Positions 49,096 to 59,608 of a DNA stretch of 64,000 bases are shown here, one piece after another. Within the stretch, counting starts at the first letter, position 1, and each line of letters begins with the position of its first letter. This DNA comes from Modestobacter versicolor (GTDB lineage: Bacteria; Actinomycetota; Actinomycetes; Mycobacteriales; Geodermatophilaceae). The notes below the pieces were generated by a model. That model worked only from the letters and a program-made list of their open reading frames with translations, did no database searches and was not told the DNA's origin. A program made the position numbers and the translations under genes. The stretch lies in the NCBI RefSeq assembly GCF_014195485.1, contig NZ_JACIBU010000001.1:806001-870000 (forward strand). Reading direction: 5' to 3'.

Positions 49096-50624
49096 CGGCG
49101 CCGCTGCTGGAGATGCGCGGCATCGTCAAGGAGTTCCCGGGGGTCCGCGCGCTCGACGGCGTCGACCTCGACGTCCGGGCCGGCGAGGTGCACTGCCTGC
49201 TGGGCCAGAACGGCGCCGGCAAGTCGACGCTGATCAAGGTGCTGGCCGGTGCCCACCAGCCCGACGCCGGGCAGATCAGCTGGGACGGCGCACCGGTCAC
49301 CCTGGGCGACCCGCAGGCGGCGATGAGCCTCGGCATCGCGACGATCTACCAGGAGCTGGACCTCGTCGCCGGGCTCACCGTGGCCGACAACGTCTTCCTC
49401 GGCCGGGAGCGGTCCCGGTTCGGGCTGTCCCGCCCGGCGCACGCCAACCGGGCCGCGGCCGAGCTGCTGGCCCGGCTGGGGCACCCGGAGATCCGGCCCA
49501 CCGCCGAGGTCGGCCAGCTCTCCGCGGCCTCGCAGCAGATGGTGAGCATGGCCCGCGCGCTGTCCCAGGACGCCCGGCTGATCGTGATGGACGAGCCGTC
49601 GGCGGTGCTGGACGGCGAGGAGGTCGAGCACCTGTTCCAGGTGATCCGCGACCTCACCGCCGAGGGCGTCGCCGTCGTCTACATCTCCCACCGGCTGGAG
49701 GAGATCCGCTCGGTCGGCGACCGGATCACCGTGCTCAAGGACGGCCGCACGGTCGCCACCGGGCTGCCGGCACGCGAGACCGGCACCCGAGAGGTCATCA
49801 CGCTGATGACCGGCCGCACGATCGAGTACGTCTTCCCGCCCCGCCGGCCCCTCGCCGACCCCGGTGCGGCCCCGCTGCTCGAGGTCGCCGACCTGTCGCT
49901 GGCCGGCCGGTTCGCCGGGGTGTCCTTCGCCGTCCGCCCGGGCGAGGTGCTCGGCCTGGCCGGCCTGGTCGGCTCGGGCCGGTCGGAGATCCTGGAGACC
50001 GTCTTCGGCGCCCGCAAGGCGACCACCGGCACGGTCACCGTCGCCGGGAAGCGGCTCCGCCACGGGGACGTCGCCGCCGCCGTCGCCGCCGGGGTGGGGC
50101 TGGCGCCGGAGGAGCGCAAGAGCCAGGGGCTGCTGCTCGGCGAGCCGATCTACCGCAACATCACCGTCTCCAGCCTGGCCCGGTTCGCCCGCGGCGGGTT
50201 CCTGTCCGCCGGCGCGGAGCGGCAGGCGGCCCAGGAGCAGGCGGACGCGCTGGACCTCCGCCCGGTCGACGTCGACCGGGAGGTGCGCACGCTGTCCGGC
50301 GGCAACCAGCAGAAGGTCGTGCTGGCCCGCTGGCTGCTGCGCGACTGCCAGGTGCTGCTGCTGGACGAGCCGACCCGGGGCGTCGACGTCGGCGCCCGCT
50401 CGGAGATCTACGCGCTCATCCGCGCGCTGGCCGACCGCGGTGTGGCCGTGGTCGTGGTCTCCAGCGAGATCCCGGAGGTGCTGGGCCTGGCCGACCACGT
50501 GCTGGTGGTGGCCGACGGCGCCGTCGTCGCCAGCGCCGGCGCCGGCGAACTCGACGAGCACCGGGTGCTCGACCTCGTGATGCAGGGCGCGGCACCCGCC
50601 GCCGGACAGGGAGATGCAGCGTGA
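49092..50624 (+). CDS. sugar ABC transporter ATP-binding protein
   Basis: A 510-aa double ATPase of the RbsA/MglA kind. The first half has Walker A LLGQNGAGKSTLIKVL, signature VGQLSAASQQMVSMARAL, Walker B LIVMDEPSAVL. The second half has a degenerate P-loop GLAGLVGSGRSEILETVFGA, a normal signature LSGGNQQKVVLARWL and Walker B VLLLDEPTRGVDVG. One full and one altered site is usual for this group. Starts at ATG 49092 coupled to the minicistron; ends overlapping the permease start. Confidence 0.95.
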   Translation: MTAPLLEMRGIVKEFPGVRALDGVDLDVRAGEVHCLLGQNGAGKSTLIKVLAGAHQPDAGQISWDGAPVTLGDPQAAMSLGIATIYQELDLVAGLTVADNVFLGRERSRFGLSRPAHANRAAAELLARLGHPEIRPTAEVGQLSAASQQMVSMARALSQDARLIVMDEPSAVLDGEEVEHLFQVIRDLTAEGVAVVYISHRLEEIRSVGDRITVLKDGRTVATGLPARETGTREVITLMTGRTIEYVFPPRRPLADPGAAPLLEVADLSLAGRFAGVSFAVRPGEVLGLAGLVGSGRSEILETVFGARKATTGTVTVAGKRLRHGDVAAAVAAGVGLAPEERKSQGLLLGEPIYRNITVSSLARFARGGFLSAGAERQAAQEQADALDLRPVDVDREVRTLSGGNQQKVVLARWLLRDCQVLLLDEPTRGVDVGARSEIYALIRALADRGVAVVVVSSEIPEVLGLADHVLVVADGAVVASAGAGELDEHRVLDLVMQGAAPAAGQGDAA

Positions 50625-51772
50625 CCTCGACGACGACGCGGAGTTCCGAGCCCGCCGGGGGCGCCTCCGCCGCCCGGCCGCCCCGGACCCGCCAGAGCGT
50701 GATGGCCGGCCCGGTGGGGCGCAACCTCGGCCTGGTGGTCGCCCTGGTGCTGCTGTGCATCGCCGGGGTCGTCACCGCCGGCGACCGGTTCGCCGACATC
50801 GACAACGTGCTGACGATCCTCCGGCTGGCCTCGGTCATCGGCGTGGTCAGCATCGGGATGACCTTCGTCATCATCGGCGGCGGGATCGACCTGTCGGTGG
50901 GGGCGCTGGTCGCCCTCTCCTCGGTCTGGGCGACCACGCTGGCGACCCAGCAGATGGCCGAGGACACCCACTGGATCGTCATGGTGTTCACCGCGCTGGT
51001 GGTCGGCTCGGTGGCCGGGCTGGTCAACGGCGTGGTGATCGCCTACGGCAAGCTCGTCGCCTTCATCGCCACGCTGGCGATGCTCGCCGCCGCCCGCGGC
51101 CTGGCCGAGATCATCGCCAACCGGCGCACCCAGATCGTGCAGGACCGGGACTTCGTCCGGTTCTTCTCCGGTGACGTGCTCGGCATCCCGACCCTGGTCA
51201 TCGTCTTCGCCCTGGTCTCGATCGCCGGCTGGGTGCTGCTCAACCGGACGACGTTCGGCCGGCGCACCTTCGCCGTCGGCGGCAACGCCGAGGCCGCCCG
51301 GCTGGCCGGCATCCGGGTCCAGCGGCACACCGTGCTGCTGTACGTGCTGTCCGGCTTCACCTGCGGCATCGCCGCGGTCCTGCTGATGGCCCGGACGACG
51401 ACCGGCAGCAGCACCCACGGCACCCTCTACGAGCTCGACGCCATCGCCGCCGTCGTCATCGGCGGGACGCTGCTCATCGGCGGCCGCGGCACCATCGTCG
51501 GCACCGTGCTCGGGGTGCTGATCTTCACCACGCTGGGCAACGTCTTCACCCTCAACGACCTGTCCAGCTCCGCGCAGGCGGTCGCCCGTGGCGTGATCAT
51601 CGTCGCCGCCGTCCTGCTCCAGCAGCGGCTGGTCACCGGGTCGGCCACGATGCGCACCCCGCGGTCGATGTCAGCGACCTCCGGCGGGCCGGCCGGTGCG
51701 ACCTCCGGCGGCTCCGCGGTGCCCGGTGGCCCGGCCGGCGACGGACCCGGCGGCGACCCGACCGCCCCCTGA
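50621..51772 (+). CDS. sugar ABC transporter permease, RbsC-like
   Basis: A 383-aa permease of the BPD-transport-2 type with about nine helices: NLGLVVALVLLCIAGVVTAG, GVVSIGMTFVIIGGGIDLSV (typical GGIDLSVG), VAGLVNGVVIAYGKLVAFIA, and the ATPase-contact part RRTFAVGGNAEAARLAGIRV. The C-terminus is disordered and Gly/Pro-rich. GTG 50621 overlaps the ATPase stop (GTGA). It works with the ATPase and the lipoprotein downstream. Confidence 0.93.
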   Translation: MTSTTTRSSEPAGGASAARPPRTRQSVMAGPVGRNLGLVVALVLLCIAGVVTAGDRFADIDNVLTILRLASVIGVVSIGMTFVIIGGGIDLSVGALVALSSVWATTLATQQMAEDTHWIVMVFTALVVGSVAGLVNGVVIAYGKLVAFIATLAMLAAARGLAEIIANRRTQIVQDRDFVRFFSGDVLGIPTLVIVFALVSIAGWVLLNRTTFGRRTFAVGGNAEAARLAGIRVQRHTVLLYVLSGFTCGIAAVLLMARTTTGSSTHGTLYELDAIAAVVIGGTLLIGGRGTIVGTVLGVLIFTTLGNVFTLNDLSSSAQAVARGVIIVAAVLLQQRLVTGSATMRTPRSMSATSGGPAGATSGGSAVPGGPAGDGPGGDPTAP

Positions 51773-51773
51773 C

Positions 51774-51822
51774 CTGGCCGGCGCCCACCCGGGCGCCGTC
51801 CGGAACCACCTCCGCCGGCCAG
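51774..51822 (+). terminator. alternate hairpins after the permease gene
   Basis: CTGGCCGGCG (51774-51783) pairs with CGCCGGCCAG (51813-51822), while GGCGCCC / GGGCGCC (51780-51797) form a competing inner hairpin. Lying directly after the permease stop and before the lipoprotein gene, they could protect the mRNA or partly stop transcription. The 149-nt gap may also hold a second promoter. Confidence 0.4.
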
Positions 51823-51921
51823 CGGCCGCCGGGGCGCAGCACCCCGCACGTACGACCGACACCCCTGTTCCTGGCCCTGCCTCCCGGCACGGCCAGCCCG
51901 GTTCGATGCAAGGAGAGACCG

Positions 51922-52980
51922 ATGTCTGCAACGCCGCAGCGGCCGTTCCGTCGCCTGTTGTCCACCACCGTCTGCCTGGTCGGAGCCAGCGTCCTGGTGG
52001 TGGGCTGCACCAGCAACTCCTCCGACGACGACGAGTCCTCGGGCGGCGGCGGCAACAACGCCGTCAGCGCCAACGACGACACCGGCGACACCGTCACCAT
52101 CGGGTTCTCCGCCCCGGCGGCCGACCACGGCTGGATGGCCGGCATCACCGAGGCCGCCCGCGCCGAGGCCGACAAGTACGAGGACGTGGAGCTGCGGGTC
52201 GCCGAGGGCACCAACGACGTCAGCACCCAGATCAGCCAGGTCGAGACCTTCATCAACGACGGCGTCGACGCGATCGTGCTGCTGCCCTTCGACGGCGCGG
52301 CGCTGACCCCGGTCGCGCTGGAGGCGATGGAGGCCGGCATCCCGGTCATCAACGTCGACCGCGAGTTCGACAGCCCGTTCGCCGCCCGGGCCACCGTGCT
52401 CGGCGACAACTACGGCATGGGCGTCTCGGCCGGCACCTACGTCTGCTCCCAGCTGGGCGACAAGCCCGACGCCGTGGTCGCCGAGATCGCCGGCATCGAC
52501 TCGCTGCCGCTGACCCAGGACCGCAGCCAGGGCTTCGCCGACGCGCTGGCCGACTGCGGCCTGGACGTCGACAACCGGGTCGCCGCGGAGTTCACCGTGG
52601 AGTCCGGTGAGGAGGCGGCGTCCAACCTGCTGCAGGCCGCACCGCAGATCGACGCCATCTGGAACCACGACGACGACCAGGGCGTCGGCGTGCTGGCCGC
52701 GATCGAGAACGCCGGCCGCGACGAGTTCTTCATGGTCGGCGGCGCCGGCTCCGCAAACGCGATGCGCGCCATCCAGGCCGGTGACTCGGTCCTGAAGGCC
52801 ACCGTCATCTACCCGTCCACCCAGGCGGCCGACGGCGTCCGGCTGGCCCGCCTGCTGGCCCAGGACAAGTCGCTGTCCGACCTCGTCGAGGTGGAGATCC
52901 CGCGGCAGATCGTGCTCAACGCCCCGGTCGTCACCGAGGACAACGTCGACCAGTACATCGACACGGCGTTCGAGTCCTGA
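51922..52980 (+). CDS. sugar ABC transporter substrate-binding lipoprotein
   Basis: A 352-aa periplasmic-binding protein type I. Signal with lipobox LVVGC at Cys29, then a disordered Ser/Asp/Gly linker. The core has [60 protein letters not shown] with the ligand Asp-Arg pair, and [20 protein letters not shown]. The pattern is near ribose/inositol/xylose-type binders; ligand not told. AAGGAGAG lies before ATG 51922. A 16-bp hairpin follows its stop. Confidence 0.93.
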   Translation: MSATPQRPFRRLLSTTVCLVGASVLVVGCTSNSSDDDESSGGGGNNAVSANDDTGDTVTIGFSAPAADHGWMAGITEAARAEADKYEDVELRVAEGTNDVSTQISQVETFINDGVDAIVLLPFDGAALTPVALEAMEAGIPVINVDREFDSPFAARATVLGDNYGMGVSAGTYVCSQLGDKPDAVVAEIAGIDSLPLTQDRSQGFADALADCGLDVDNRVAAEFTVESGEEAASNLLQAAPQIDAIWNHDDDQGVGVLAAIENAGRDEFFMVGGAGSANAMRAIQAGDSVLKATVIYPSTQAADGVRLARLLAQDKSLSDLVEVEIPRQIVLNAPVVTEDNVDQYIDTAFES

Positions 52981-52987
52981 CCGGCGC

Positions 52988-53024
52988 GCCGGGTGCCGTC
53001 GCCTCCCCGGCGGCGGCACCCGGC
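52988..53024 (+). terminator. hairpin after the binding-protein gene
   Basis: Arms GCCGGGTGCCGTCGCC / GGCGGCGGCACCCGGC (16 bp with one G-T pair) around a TCCCC loop, 7 nt after the stop at 52980. Likely an internal partial terminator or RNA-stabilising stem, giving more transporter than downstream enzyme mRNA. Confidence 0.55.
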
Positions 53025-53042
53025 ACCACCCCTGGAGTCCCG

Positions 53043-54236
53043 ATGACCTCTGCACCACGGCCGCCGCTGCGCGTCGGCCTCCTCGGCTACGCCTTCATGG
53101 GCGCCGCCCACTCCCAGGCCTGGCGCACCGCGCCGCACTTCTTCGACCTCCCGCTCCGCCCCGAGCTCACCGTGCTGGCCGGGCGGGACGCCACCGCGCT
53201 CGCCGCTGCGGCGGGCCGGCTGGGCTGGGGGAGCACCGAGACCGACTGGCGCCGCGTCGTCGAGCGCGACGACGTCGACCTGGTCGACATCTGCACCCCC
53301 GGCGACACCCACGCCGAGATGGCGATCGCCGCCCTCGAGGCCGGCAAGCACGTGCTCTGCGAGAAGCCGCTGGCCAACTCGGTCGCCGAGGCCGAGGCGA
53401 TGACGGCGGCCGCCGAGAAGGCGGCCGCGCACGGGGTCCGGGCGATGGTCGGCTTCACCTACCGGCGGGTGCCGGCGGTGGCGCTGGCCCGCAAGCTGGT
53501 CGCCGACGGGCGCCTCGGGCAGATCCGGCACGTCCGCGCGCAGTACCTGCAGGACTGGATCGCCGACCCCGCGGCGCCGCTGTCCTGGCGGCTGCAGAAG
53601 GAGAAGGCGGGCTCGGGCGCGCTGGGCGACATCGGCGCGCACATCGTCGACCTCACCCAGTTCATCACCGGCCAGACGGTGACCGGGGTGAGCGCCGTGC
53701 TGGAGACCTTCGTCCGCAAGCGCCCGCTGCCGGCGAGCACCGGCACGCTCGGCGGGGTCGCCGGGGAGGGGATGGGCGAGGTCACCGTCGACGACGCCGC
53801 GGTCTTCCTCGGCCGCTTCACCGGCGGCGCGCTGGCCACCTTCGAGGCGACCCGGTTCGCGCTGGGCCGCAAGAACGCGATCCGGATCGAGGTCAACGGG
53901 TCGGCCGGCAGCCTGGCCTTCGACTTCGAGGACATGAACGTGCTGAAGTTCTTCGACGGCGCCGAGCCGGGGGAGACCGCCGGCTTCCGCCGGATCGTCG
54001 TCACCGAGCCCGAGCACCCCTACGTCGCCGCGTGGTGGCCGGCCGGGCACGGGCTGGGCTACGAGCACGGCTTCACCCACCAGGTCGTCGACCTGGTGAC
54101 CGCGCTGGCCGCCGGCGAGCAGCCGACTCCGTCGTTCGCCGACGGGCTGCAGGTGCAGCGCGTGCTGGACGCCGTCGAGCGCAGCGCCGCCGACCGCTCC
54201 ACCTGGACCGACATCGACACCGAGGGAGTGCACTGA
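53043..54236 (+). CDS. Gfo/Idh/MocA family sugar oxidoreductase
   Basis: A 397-aa NAD-dependent dehydrogenase. Rossmann motif [38 protein letters not shown] region, EKP motif in [20 protein letters not shown], the substrate-lobe stretch [20 protein letters not shown] with Lys/Asp/His, and late [20 protein letters not shown]. The SG(A)LGDIGxHxxD pattern is that of inositol/glucose-6-type family members acting on imported sugars. It follows the transporter genes and touches the isomerase gene (TGATG), so it acts in the same catabolic path. Confidence 0.92.
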   Translation: MTSAPRPPLRVGLLGYAFMGAAHSQAWRTAPHFFDLPLRPELTVLAGRDATALAAAAGRLGWGSTETDWRRVVERDDVDLVDICTPGDTHAEMAIAALEAGKHVLCEKPLANSVAEAEAMTAAAEKAAAHGVRAMVGFTYRRVPAVALARKLVADGRLGQIRHVRAQYLQDWIADPAAPLSWRLQKEKAGSGALGDIGAHIVDLTQFITGQTVTGVSAVLETFVRKRPLPASTGTLGGVAGEGMGEVTVDDAAVFLGRFTGGALATFEATRFALGRKNAIRIEVNGSAGSLAFDFEDMNVLKFFDGAEPGETAGFRRIVVTEPEHPYVAAWWPAGHGLGYEHGFTHQVVDLVTALAAGEQPTPSFADGLQVQRVLDAVERSAADRSTWTDIDTEGVH

Positions 54237-55243
54237 TGCCCCGTCCCGTCACGCTGTTCACCGGCCAGTGGGCCGACCTGCCGTTCGAGGAGGTCTGCCG
54301 GCTCGCCGCGGGCTGGGGCTACGACGGCCTGGAGATCGCCTGCTGGGGCGACCACCTCGACGTCGTCCGGGCCGCCGAGGACGAGTCCTACGTGCGTGAG
54401 CGGCTGGGGCTGCTCGAGCAGCACGGCCTGCAGGTGTTCGCGATCTCCAACCACCTCAACGGCCAGGCCGTCTGCGACGACCCGATCGACGAGCGGCACC
54501 GCGGCATCGTGCACCCGCGGGTGTGGGGCGACGGTGACCCGGAGGGCGTGCGGCAGCGGGCCGCCGAGGAGATGAAGGCGACCGCGCGGGCCGCCCGCGC
54601 GCTCGGGGTCGACGTCGTCGTCGGGTTCACCGGGTCGAAGATCTGGAAGACCGTCGCGATGTTCCCACCGGCGCCGGAGTCGATGATCTCCGACGGCTAC
54701 GCCGACTTCGCCGCCCGCTGGAACCCGGTGCTCGACGTCTTCGACGAGGTGGGCGTGAAGTTCGCGCACGAGGTGCACCCGTCGGAGATCGCCTACGACT
54801 ACTGGACGACGGTGCGCACCCTGGAGGCGATCGGCCACCGCGAGGCGTTCGGGCTGAACTGGGACCCCAGCCACTTCGTCTGGCAGGACCTGGACCCGGT
54901 CGGCTTCCTCTGGGACTTCAAGGACCGGATCTACCACGTCGACTGCAAGGACGCGAAGAAGCAGGTCGGCAACGGGCGCAACGGCCGGATGGGCTCCCAC
55001 CTGCCCTGGGCCGACCCGCGGCGCGGCTGGGACTTCGTCTCCACCGGGCACGGCGACGTCCCGTGGGAGGCGTGCTTCCGGATGCTGAACACCATCGGCT
55101 ACGACGGCCCGATCTCCGTGGAGTGGGAGGACGCCGGGATGGACCGGCTGGTCGGCGCCCCCGAGGCGCTGGAGTTCGTCCGCCGCCTGGCGTTCGACCC
55201 ACCGGCCGCCGCCTTCGACGCGGCCTTCTCCAGCGGCAACTGA
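54236..55243 (+). CDS. sugar phosphate isomerase/epimerase family TIM barrel
   Basis: A 335-aa xylose-isomerase-like TIM barrel: [59 protein letters not shown] with the metal Glu, [15 protein letters not shown] with Asp and His, and [11 protein letters not shown] then [11 protein letters not shown] with the final Glu. Such enzymes isomerise or dehydrate keto-sugars made by the paired Gfo/Idh enzyme. ATG 54236 shares a base with the previous stop. It closes the operon; a strong hairpin follows. Confidence 0.9.
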   Translation: MPRPVTLFTGQWADLPFEEVCRLAAGWGYDGLEIACWGDHLDVVRAAEDESYVRERLGLLEQHGLQVFAISNHLNGQAVCDDPIDERHRGIVHPRVWGDGDPEGVRQRAAEEMKATARAARALGVDVVVGFTGSKIWKTVAMFPPAPESMISDGYADFAARWNPVLDVFDEVGVKFAHEVHPSEIAYDYWTTVRTLEAIGHREAFGLNWDPSHFVWQDLDPVGFLWDFKDRIYHVDCKDAKKQVGNGRNGRMGSHLPWADPRRGWDFVSTGHGDVPWEACFRMLNTIGYDGPISVEWEDAGMDRLVGAPEALEFVRRLAFDPPAAAFDAAFSSGN

Positions 55244-55250
55244 GCGACCG

Positions 55251-55290
55251 CCCCATCCGGTGCCCGGCGACCGCCGGGCACCGGATGGGG
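55251..55290. terminator. 18-bp perfect hairpin ending the sugar operon
   Basis: Arms CCCCATCCGGTGCCCGGC / GCCGGGCACCGGATGGGG with loop GACC, 8 nt after the stop at 55243. The longest perfect stem in the window. It is followed by AGTTCG, not a U-tract. Confidence 0.75.
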
Positions 55291-55362
55291 AGTTCGCCCG
55301 ATGCGCCGGCCGCTCGGCGGCGGCCACCCTCGGCAGCACCACCACCGAGGAGAGGACCGGCG

Positions 55363-56187
55363 ATGACCGCCACCGCAACCGACACCGAGCTCAAGGCACG
55401 ACACCGCGCGATGTGGGCCTCGGGGGACTACCCCCGGATGGTCGACTCGTTCCTGACCCCGCTCGGGCCCCGGCTCGTCGAGGCCTGCGGGGTCACCGCC
55501 GGCGACCGGGTGCTCGACGTCGCCGCCGGCACCGGCAACGCCGCGCTGCCCGCGGCCGCCCGCGGCGCCCGGGTCACCGCCAGCGACCTCACCCCGGAGC
55601 TGCTCGCCGACGGCCGCCGCCGGGCCGAGGCCGCCGGGCTGGAGCTGGAGTGGACCGAGGCCGACGCCGAGCACCTGCCCTTCGACGACGCCTCCTACGA
55701 CGTCGTGATGTCCGCGATCGGCGTCATGTTCGCCCCGCACCACCAGGAGTCGGCCGACGAGCTGGTCCGGGTCTGCCGCCCGGGCGGCCGCATCGGCCTG
55801 CTCAGCTGGACGCCGGAGGGCATGATCGGCAAGCTCTTCGCCACCATGAAGCCGTTCATGGCACCCCCACCGCCCGGCGCCCAGCCGCCGCCGCTGTGGG
55901 GCGGCGAGGAGCACCTGCGGGGGCTGTTCGGCGGCCGGGTCGACTGGAGCTCGCTGGACCGGGGCACGCTGAAGGTCACCGCGTTCCCGGGGCGGCACGA
56001 GTTCGCCCGGCACTTCACCAGCTGCTACGGCCCGACGATCGCGGCGCGGGCCAACGCGGCCAGGGACGGGCGCGAGCAGCAGCTCGACGATGCGCTCGAC
56101 GCGTTCGTCGACGAGTGGGACCGCGGCACCCCGGGTGCGGCGCGGTACGAGATGGAGTACCTGCTCGCCGTGGGCACCCGGCGCTGA
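55363..56187 (+). CDS. class I SAM-dependent methyltransferase
   Basis: A 274-aa methyltransferase of the UbiE/Methyltransf_11 kind: [20 protein letters not shown] (motif I), [40 protein letters not shown], then [20 protein letters not shown] and [18 protein letters not shown]. The acceptor is unknown. ATG 55363 has GAGGAGAGG. It stands alone after the sugar operon terminator, and a LuxR gene starts 47 nt later. Confidence 0.88.
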   Translation: MTATATDTELKARHRAMWASGDYPRMVDSFLTPLGPRLVEACGVTAGDRVLDVAAGTGNAALPAAARGARVTASDLTPELLADGRRRAEAAGLELEWTEADAEHLPFDDASYDVVMSAIGVMFAPHHQESADELVRVCRPGGRIGLLSWTPEGMIGKLFATMKPFMAPPPPGAQPPPLWGGEEHLRGLFGGRVDWSSLDRGTLKVTAFPGRHEFARHFTSCYGPTIAARANAARDGREQQLDDALDAFVDEWDRGTPGAARYEMEYLLAVGTRR

Positions 56188-56234
56188 GCGCCGGAGGGCT
56201 CCTCACCGCGCCCGGTCCGTGGGACGCTCGGCGG

Positions 56235-57881
56235 GTGCAGCGGGCCGACGGGGCCGCACTGCTGCGGACCGGCAGACGGGCGCTCGAGCGGGCGGACTGG
56301 GAGTCCGCCCGCTCGGCGTACAGCGCTGCCCTGGGCGCAGGCGCCGGCGTCGCCGACGCCCGGGACGGCCTGGCCCAGGCTCAGTGGTTCCTCGGCCGGG
56401 TCGCCGAGGCCATCGCGCTGCGCGAGCAGGCCTTCGAGGAGCACGTGCGGGCCGGCCGGTGCGCCGAGGCCGCGCGGTGCGCGGTCTGGGTCGCCCACCA
56501 GCACCTGCTCGGCGGGCACGCCGCGGCCGCCCGCGGCTGGCTGGCCCGGGCCGAACGGGCGCTGGCCGACGCGGCACCGTGCGCCGGGCACGGCTGGGTC
56601 GCGGTCGAGCGCGCCCGGCAGGCGGCCACCGTGGCCGACCAGGCAGCCGCGGCCTCGGCGGCCCTGGCGGTCGCCCGCACGACCGGGGACGCCGACCTCG
56701 AGGTGCTCGCGATCAGCCTGCTGGGCCGGGCGGAGGTGCGCGCCGGGCGGCGCGAGCCGGGCCTGCTGCTGCTGGAGGAGGCGATGGCCGCGGCGACCGC
56801 CGGGCAGGCCCGCGACGTGCACACCCTGGGGGAGGCCTACTGCAACCTGGTGCTGGGCTGCGCCGGGGCCGGCGAGTGGACCCGGGCGGACGAGTGGTGC
56901 GCGCACGTCGAGGCCTTCGCCCGCGACCGCGCCATCGCCCCGCTTTTCGGGGCGTGCCGGACTGTGCACGCCGAGCTGCTGCTCGCCGGCGGGCGGTGGG
57001 CCGCCGCCGAGCAGGCCCTGCAGGACGCGCTGGCCGCGCGGTCACCGGACCTGCCGGAGGTGAGCGCGCCCACGGTGGCCGCGCTGGCCGAGCTGCGGGT
57101 GCAGCAGGACCGGCTGGCCGACGCCGAGCAGCTGCTGGCCGGCCGGGCGGAGCACCCCGCCGTGCTGCGCGCGCTCGCGCTGCTCCGGCTGGCCGGCGGG
57201 CGCCCCCGGCAGGCGGTGACCCTGCTCGAGCGCGGCCTGCGCGCCGCGCCGGACGACGCGGTCGTGACCGGGGGGCTGCTCTCGCCGCTGGTGCACGCCC
57301 GGCTGGCCCTCGCCGACCTGCCCGGCGCCCGGCGGGCGGCCGCGGAGCTGGCGGCGCTGGGCGAGGCGACCGGGATCCGGCTGCTGGCGGCGCGGGCGCA
57401 GCTCGCCGCCTCCGCCGTCGAGCTGGCCGCGGGCCGGGCCGGGGAGGCGGCCGAGCCGGCCCGCCGGGCCCTCCGCGGCTTCACCGCACTGCACATGCCC
57501 TTCGACGCGGCGCTCGCCCGGCTCGCGCTGGCCCGGGCGGTCGCCCCGGCGGACGGCGGGACCGCGCGGGACGAGGCCGCCGCGGCGCTCACCGCGTTCC
57601 GGGAGCTCGGCGCGGCCCGCGCGGCGGAGGCAGCCGCCGCGGTGCTCCGGGAGTGCACCGACGCCGACCGCCACCGGGTTCCCGGTGGTCTGTCGGCCCG
57701 GGAGGAGGAGGTGCTGGCGCTGGTCGCCCGGGGGCTGTCCAACGCCGGCATCGCCCGCGCGCTGGTGATCAGCGAGAAGACCGCCGGGCACCACGTCAGC
57801 CACATCCTGGCCAAGCTGGGCGCCCGGAACCGGGCCGAGGCCGCGGCGCTGGCCGTCCGGCGCCAGCAGCCGGCCGGCTGA
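56235..57881 (+). CDS. LuxR-family regulator with tetratricopeptide-like helices
   Basis: A 548-aa protein. About 470 residues are helical repeats of TPR type rich in Ala ([60 protein letters not shown]), ending in a LuxR/FixJ HTH at about 480-540 ([40 protein letters not shown]). There is no ATPase domain as in MalT/LAL proteins, only the repeat part. The signal is unknown. Starts at GTG 56235; the stop is 6 nt from the convergent alditol oxidase gene. Confidence 0.88.
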   Translation: MQRADGAALLRTGRRALERADWESARSAYSAALGAGAGVADARDGLAQAQWFLGRVAEAIALREQAFEEHVRAGRCAEAARCAVWVAHQHLLGGHAAAARGWLARAERALADAAPCAGHGWVAVERARQAATVADQAAAASAALAVARTTGDADLEVLAISLLGRAEVRAGRREPGLLLLEEAMAAATAGQARDVHTLGEAYCNLVLGCAGAGEWTRADEWCAHVEAFARDRAIAPLFGACRTVHAELLLAGGRWAAAEQALQDALAARSPDLPEVSAPTVAALAELRVQQDRLADAEQLLAGRAEHPAVLRALALLRLAGGRPRQAVTLLERGLRAAPDDAVVTGGLLSPLVHARLALADLPGARRAAAELAALGEATGIRLLAARAQLAASAVELAAGRAGEAAEPARRALRGFTALHMPFDAALARLALARAVAPADGGTARDEAAAALTAFRELGAARAAEAAAAVLRECTDADRHRVPGGLSAREEEVLALVARGLSNAGIARALVISEKTAGHHVSHILAKLGARNRAEAAALAVRRQQPAG

Positions 57882-57887
57882 CCTGCC

Positions 57888-59156
57888 TCAGCTGCCGAGG
57901 ACGTACCGCTCCAGCCAGTCGTTGCGGAAGGCCCCGCGCGGGTCCAGCCGCTCGACCAGCCGGACGAAGTCGGCGTGGTGGGGGTACCGCGGCGCCAGCG
58001 TGCCGGCGTCGGCGAGGAAGAGCTTGCCCCAGTGCGGCCGGGCGCCCAGCGGCAGCAGCGCGGCCTCGAGGTCGACCAGCAGCTCCTCGACGGCCTGCTG
58101 CGCCTGGACCCAGGTGAAGTGCAAGGCGACGGAGTCCTGGGCGTGGGCGGTGCTCATCCAGAGGTCGTCGGCGGCGATGGTGCGGATCTCGCAGGTCTGC
58201 AGCAGCGGCCGCACCCGGGGCCCCAGTCGGAGCAGCGCCTCCAGCGCCGGGACGGCGTTCGCGCGGGGGAGCAGGTACTCGGACTGGATCTCGTCGCCGT
58301 TGCTGGGCGTGAAGCCCATCCGGAAGTGCGGCAGCCGGTCCGACCACAGCCCCGGCTCGGCGAGCTGCGGGGTGGTCGGCGTCGGGTCGATGCCCGGGAT
58401 GGGGTGGCGCTCGCCGTCGGCCTCGGTGGCACCGAAGAGCTCGCCCACCGGTGCGGGGCCGGCGTCGGTGCGGGCCTTCACCCACACCATGTCGACGTCC
58501 CCGCCGAGCAGGGTGAACAGGCTGACGCTGTACGCGCTGGAGACGACCTCGTCGAAGTGCTCGAACAGCGCAGCCCAGGGCAGGTGGTCGAACACCCGCT
58601 GCTGCACCTGGAACTCCGGCTCGACCTCCAGGGTGATCCGGGTGACGACGCCGAGGGCGCCCAGGCCGACGACCATCCCGGCGAAGTCGGCGTCGCCCCG
58701 GGCGGCCCGCACCAGCTCGCCGCTGGAGGTGACCAGCTCCAGGCCGGCGACGGCGCCGGCCAGGTTGCGGTTGCCGACCCCGCTCCCGTGGGTGGCCGTG
58801 GCCACCGCGCCGGCGACCGAGATGTGCGGCAGCGAGGCCAGGTTGTGCAGCGCCAGGCTCTCGCGGTGCAGCGCGGTGGCCAGCTCGCCGTAGCGCAGGC
58901 CGGCGTCGACGGTCACGGTCCGCCGGTCGGGGGCGACCGCGACCGCCTCGCCGGTCATCGCCTCGAGGGTGACCAGCTCGGCGGAGTCGGGGATGGCGGT
59001 GAACGAGTGCCGCGAGCCCAGCGCCCGCAGCCGCGGGGTGGCGGCGACCAGCTCCTGCAGCTCGGCCAGGCTCTGCGGCCGGTGCAGCTCCGTCGCGTCG
59101 TACCGGTAGTTCCCGGCCCAGTTGTTGCCTGCCCACTGCACTGCCACGTCGGTCAC
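57888..59156 (-). CDS. alditol oxidase (FAD-linked)
   Basis: A 422-aa VAO-type flavoprotein closely patterned on Streptomyces alditol oxidase AldO, which oxidises xylitol or sorbitol to the aldose with H2O2 release. FAD-binding stretch LRALGSRHSFTAIPDS with His50 as the covalent FAD site, SLPHISVAGAVATATHGSGV, GLGALGVVTRITLEVEPEFQ, QSEYLLPRANAVPALEALL, QTCEIRTIAADDLWMS and ARPHWGKLF. The start is GTG 59156 with ACTGGGGC upstream. It is divergent from the ArsR gene, which may affect it. Confidence 0.9.
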   Translation of the reverse strand: MTDVAVQWAGNNWAGNYRYDATELHRPQSLAELQELVAATPRLRALGSRHSFTAIPDSAELVTLEAMTGEAVAVAPDRRTVTVDAGLRYGELATALHRESLALHNLASLPHISVAGAVATATHGSGVGNRNLAGAVAGLELVTSSGELVRAARGDADFAGMVVGLGALGVVTRITLEVEPEFQVQQRVFDHLPWAALFEHFDEVVSSAYSVSLFTLLGGDVDMVWVKARTDAGPAPVGELFGATEADGERHPIPGIDPTPTTPQLAEPGLWSDRLPHFRMGFTPSNGDEIQSEYLLPRANAVPALEALLRLGPRVRPLLQTCEIRTIAADDLWMSTAHAQDSVALHFTWVQAQQAVEELLVDLEAALLPLGARPHWGKLFLADAGTLAPRYPHHADFVRLVERLDPRGAFRNDWLERYVLGS

Positions 59157-59208
59157 GCCCCAGTGTCCCGCGTTACCGCTCGATGTGCCGCCGTCGGGGT
59201 TGCTCTCC

Positions 59209-59229
59209 ATAAGCGTCGACTTATACAGT
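59209..59229. promoter_or_regulatory. ArsR-type operator and leaderless -10
   Basis: ATAAG-N6-CTTAT (59209-59224) is a perfect inverted repeat of the ArsR/SmtB kind, next to TACAGT (59224-59229), which stands 7 nt before the GTG at 59237. Autorepression by the ArsR-family product is the natural reading; the alditol oxidase promoter shares this gap. Confidence 0.7.
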
Positions 59230-59236
59230 CGCTGCC

Positions 59237-59608
59237 GTGCACGCCTTCGACGTCCTCGGGGACCCGGTGCGACGCCGGCTGCTCGAGCTGCTCGCCGAGG
59301 GGGAGCAGCCGGCCGGCCGGCTGGCCGCGGTCGTGCACGACGAGTTCGGCATCTCCCAGCCCGCCGCCTCCCAGCACCTGAAGGTGCTGCGGGAGAACGG
59401 CTTCGCCCGGGTGCGGGCCGAGGGCACCCGGCGGCTCTACGCCGTCGACACCGCCGCGCTGCGCGAGGTCGATGCCTGGCTCGACGGCTTCCGGAGGTTC
59501 TGGGACCAGCGGCTCGACGCGCTGGCCACCGAGCTCGCCCGGGGGAAGCGGTCCCGTCCCACCACCGCGGGCGAGGGTCCCGCGGTGCCCATGGAGGAGG
59601 AGACATGA
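59237..59608 (+). CDS. ArsR family transcriptional regulator
   Basis: A 123-aa winged-helix regulator: HAFDVLGDPVRRRLLELLAE, SQPAASQHLKVLRENGFARV (recognition helix) and RRLYAVDTAALREVDAWLDG. No metal-binding Cys set is present, so it is of the non-metal type usually paired with an SRPBCC protein. Its stop overlaps the SRPBCC start (ATGA). Leaderless start at GTG 59237. Confidence 0.9.
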   Translation: MHAFDVLGDPVRRRLLELLAEGEQPAGRLAAVVHDEFGISQPAASQHLKVLRENGFARVRAEGTRRLYAVDTAALREVDAWLDGFRRFWDQRLDALATELARGKRSRPTTAGEGPAVPMEEET

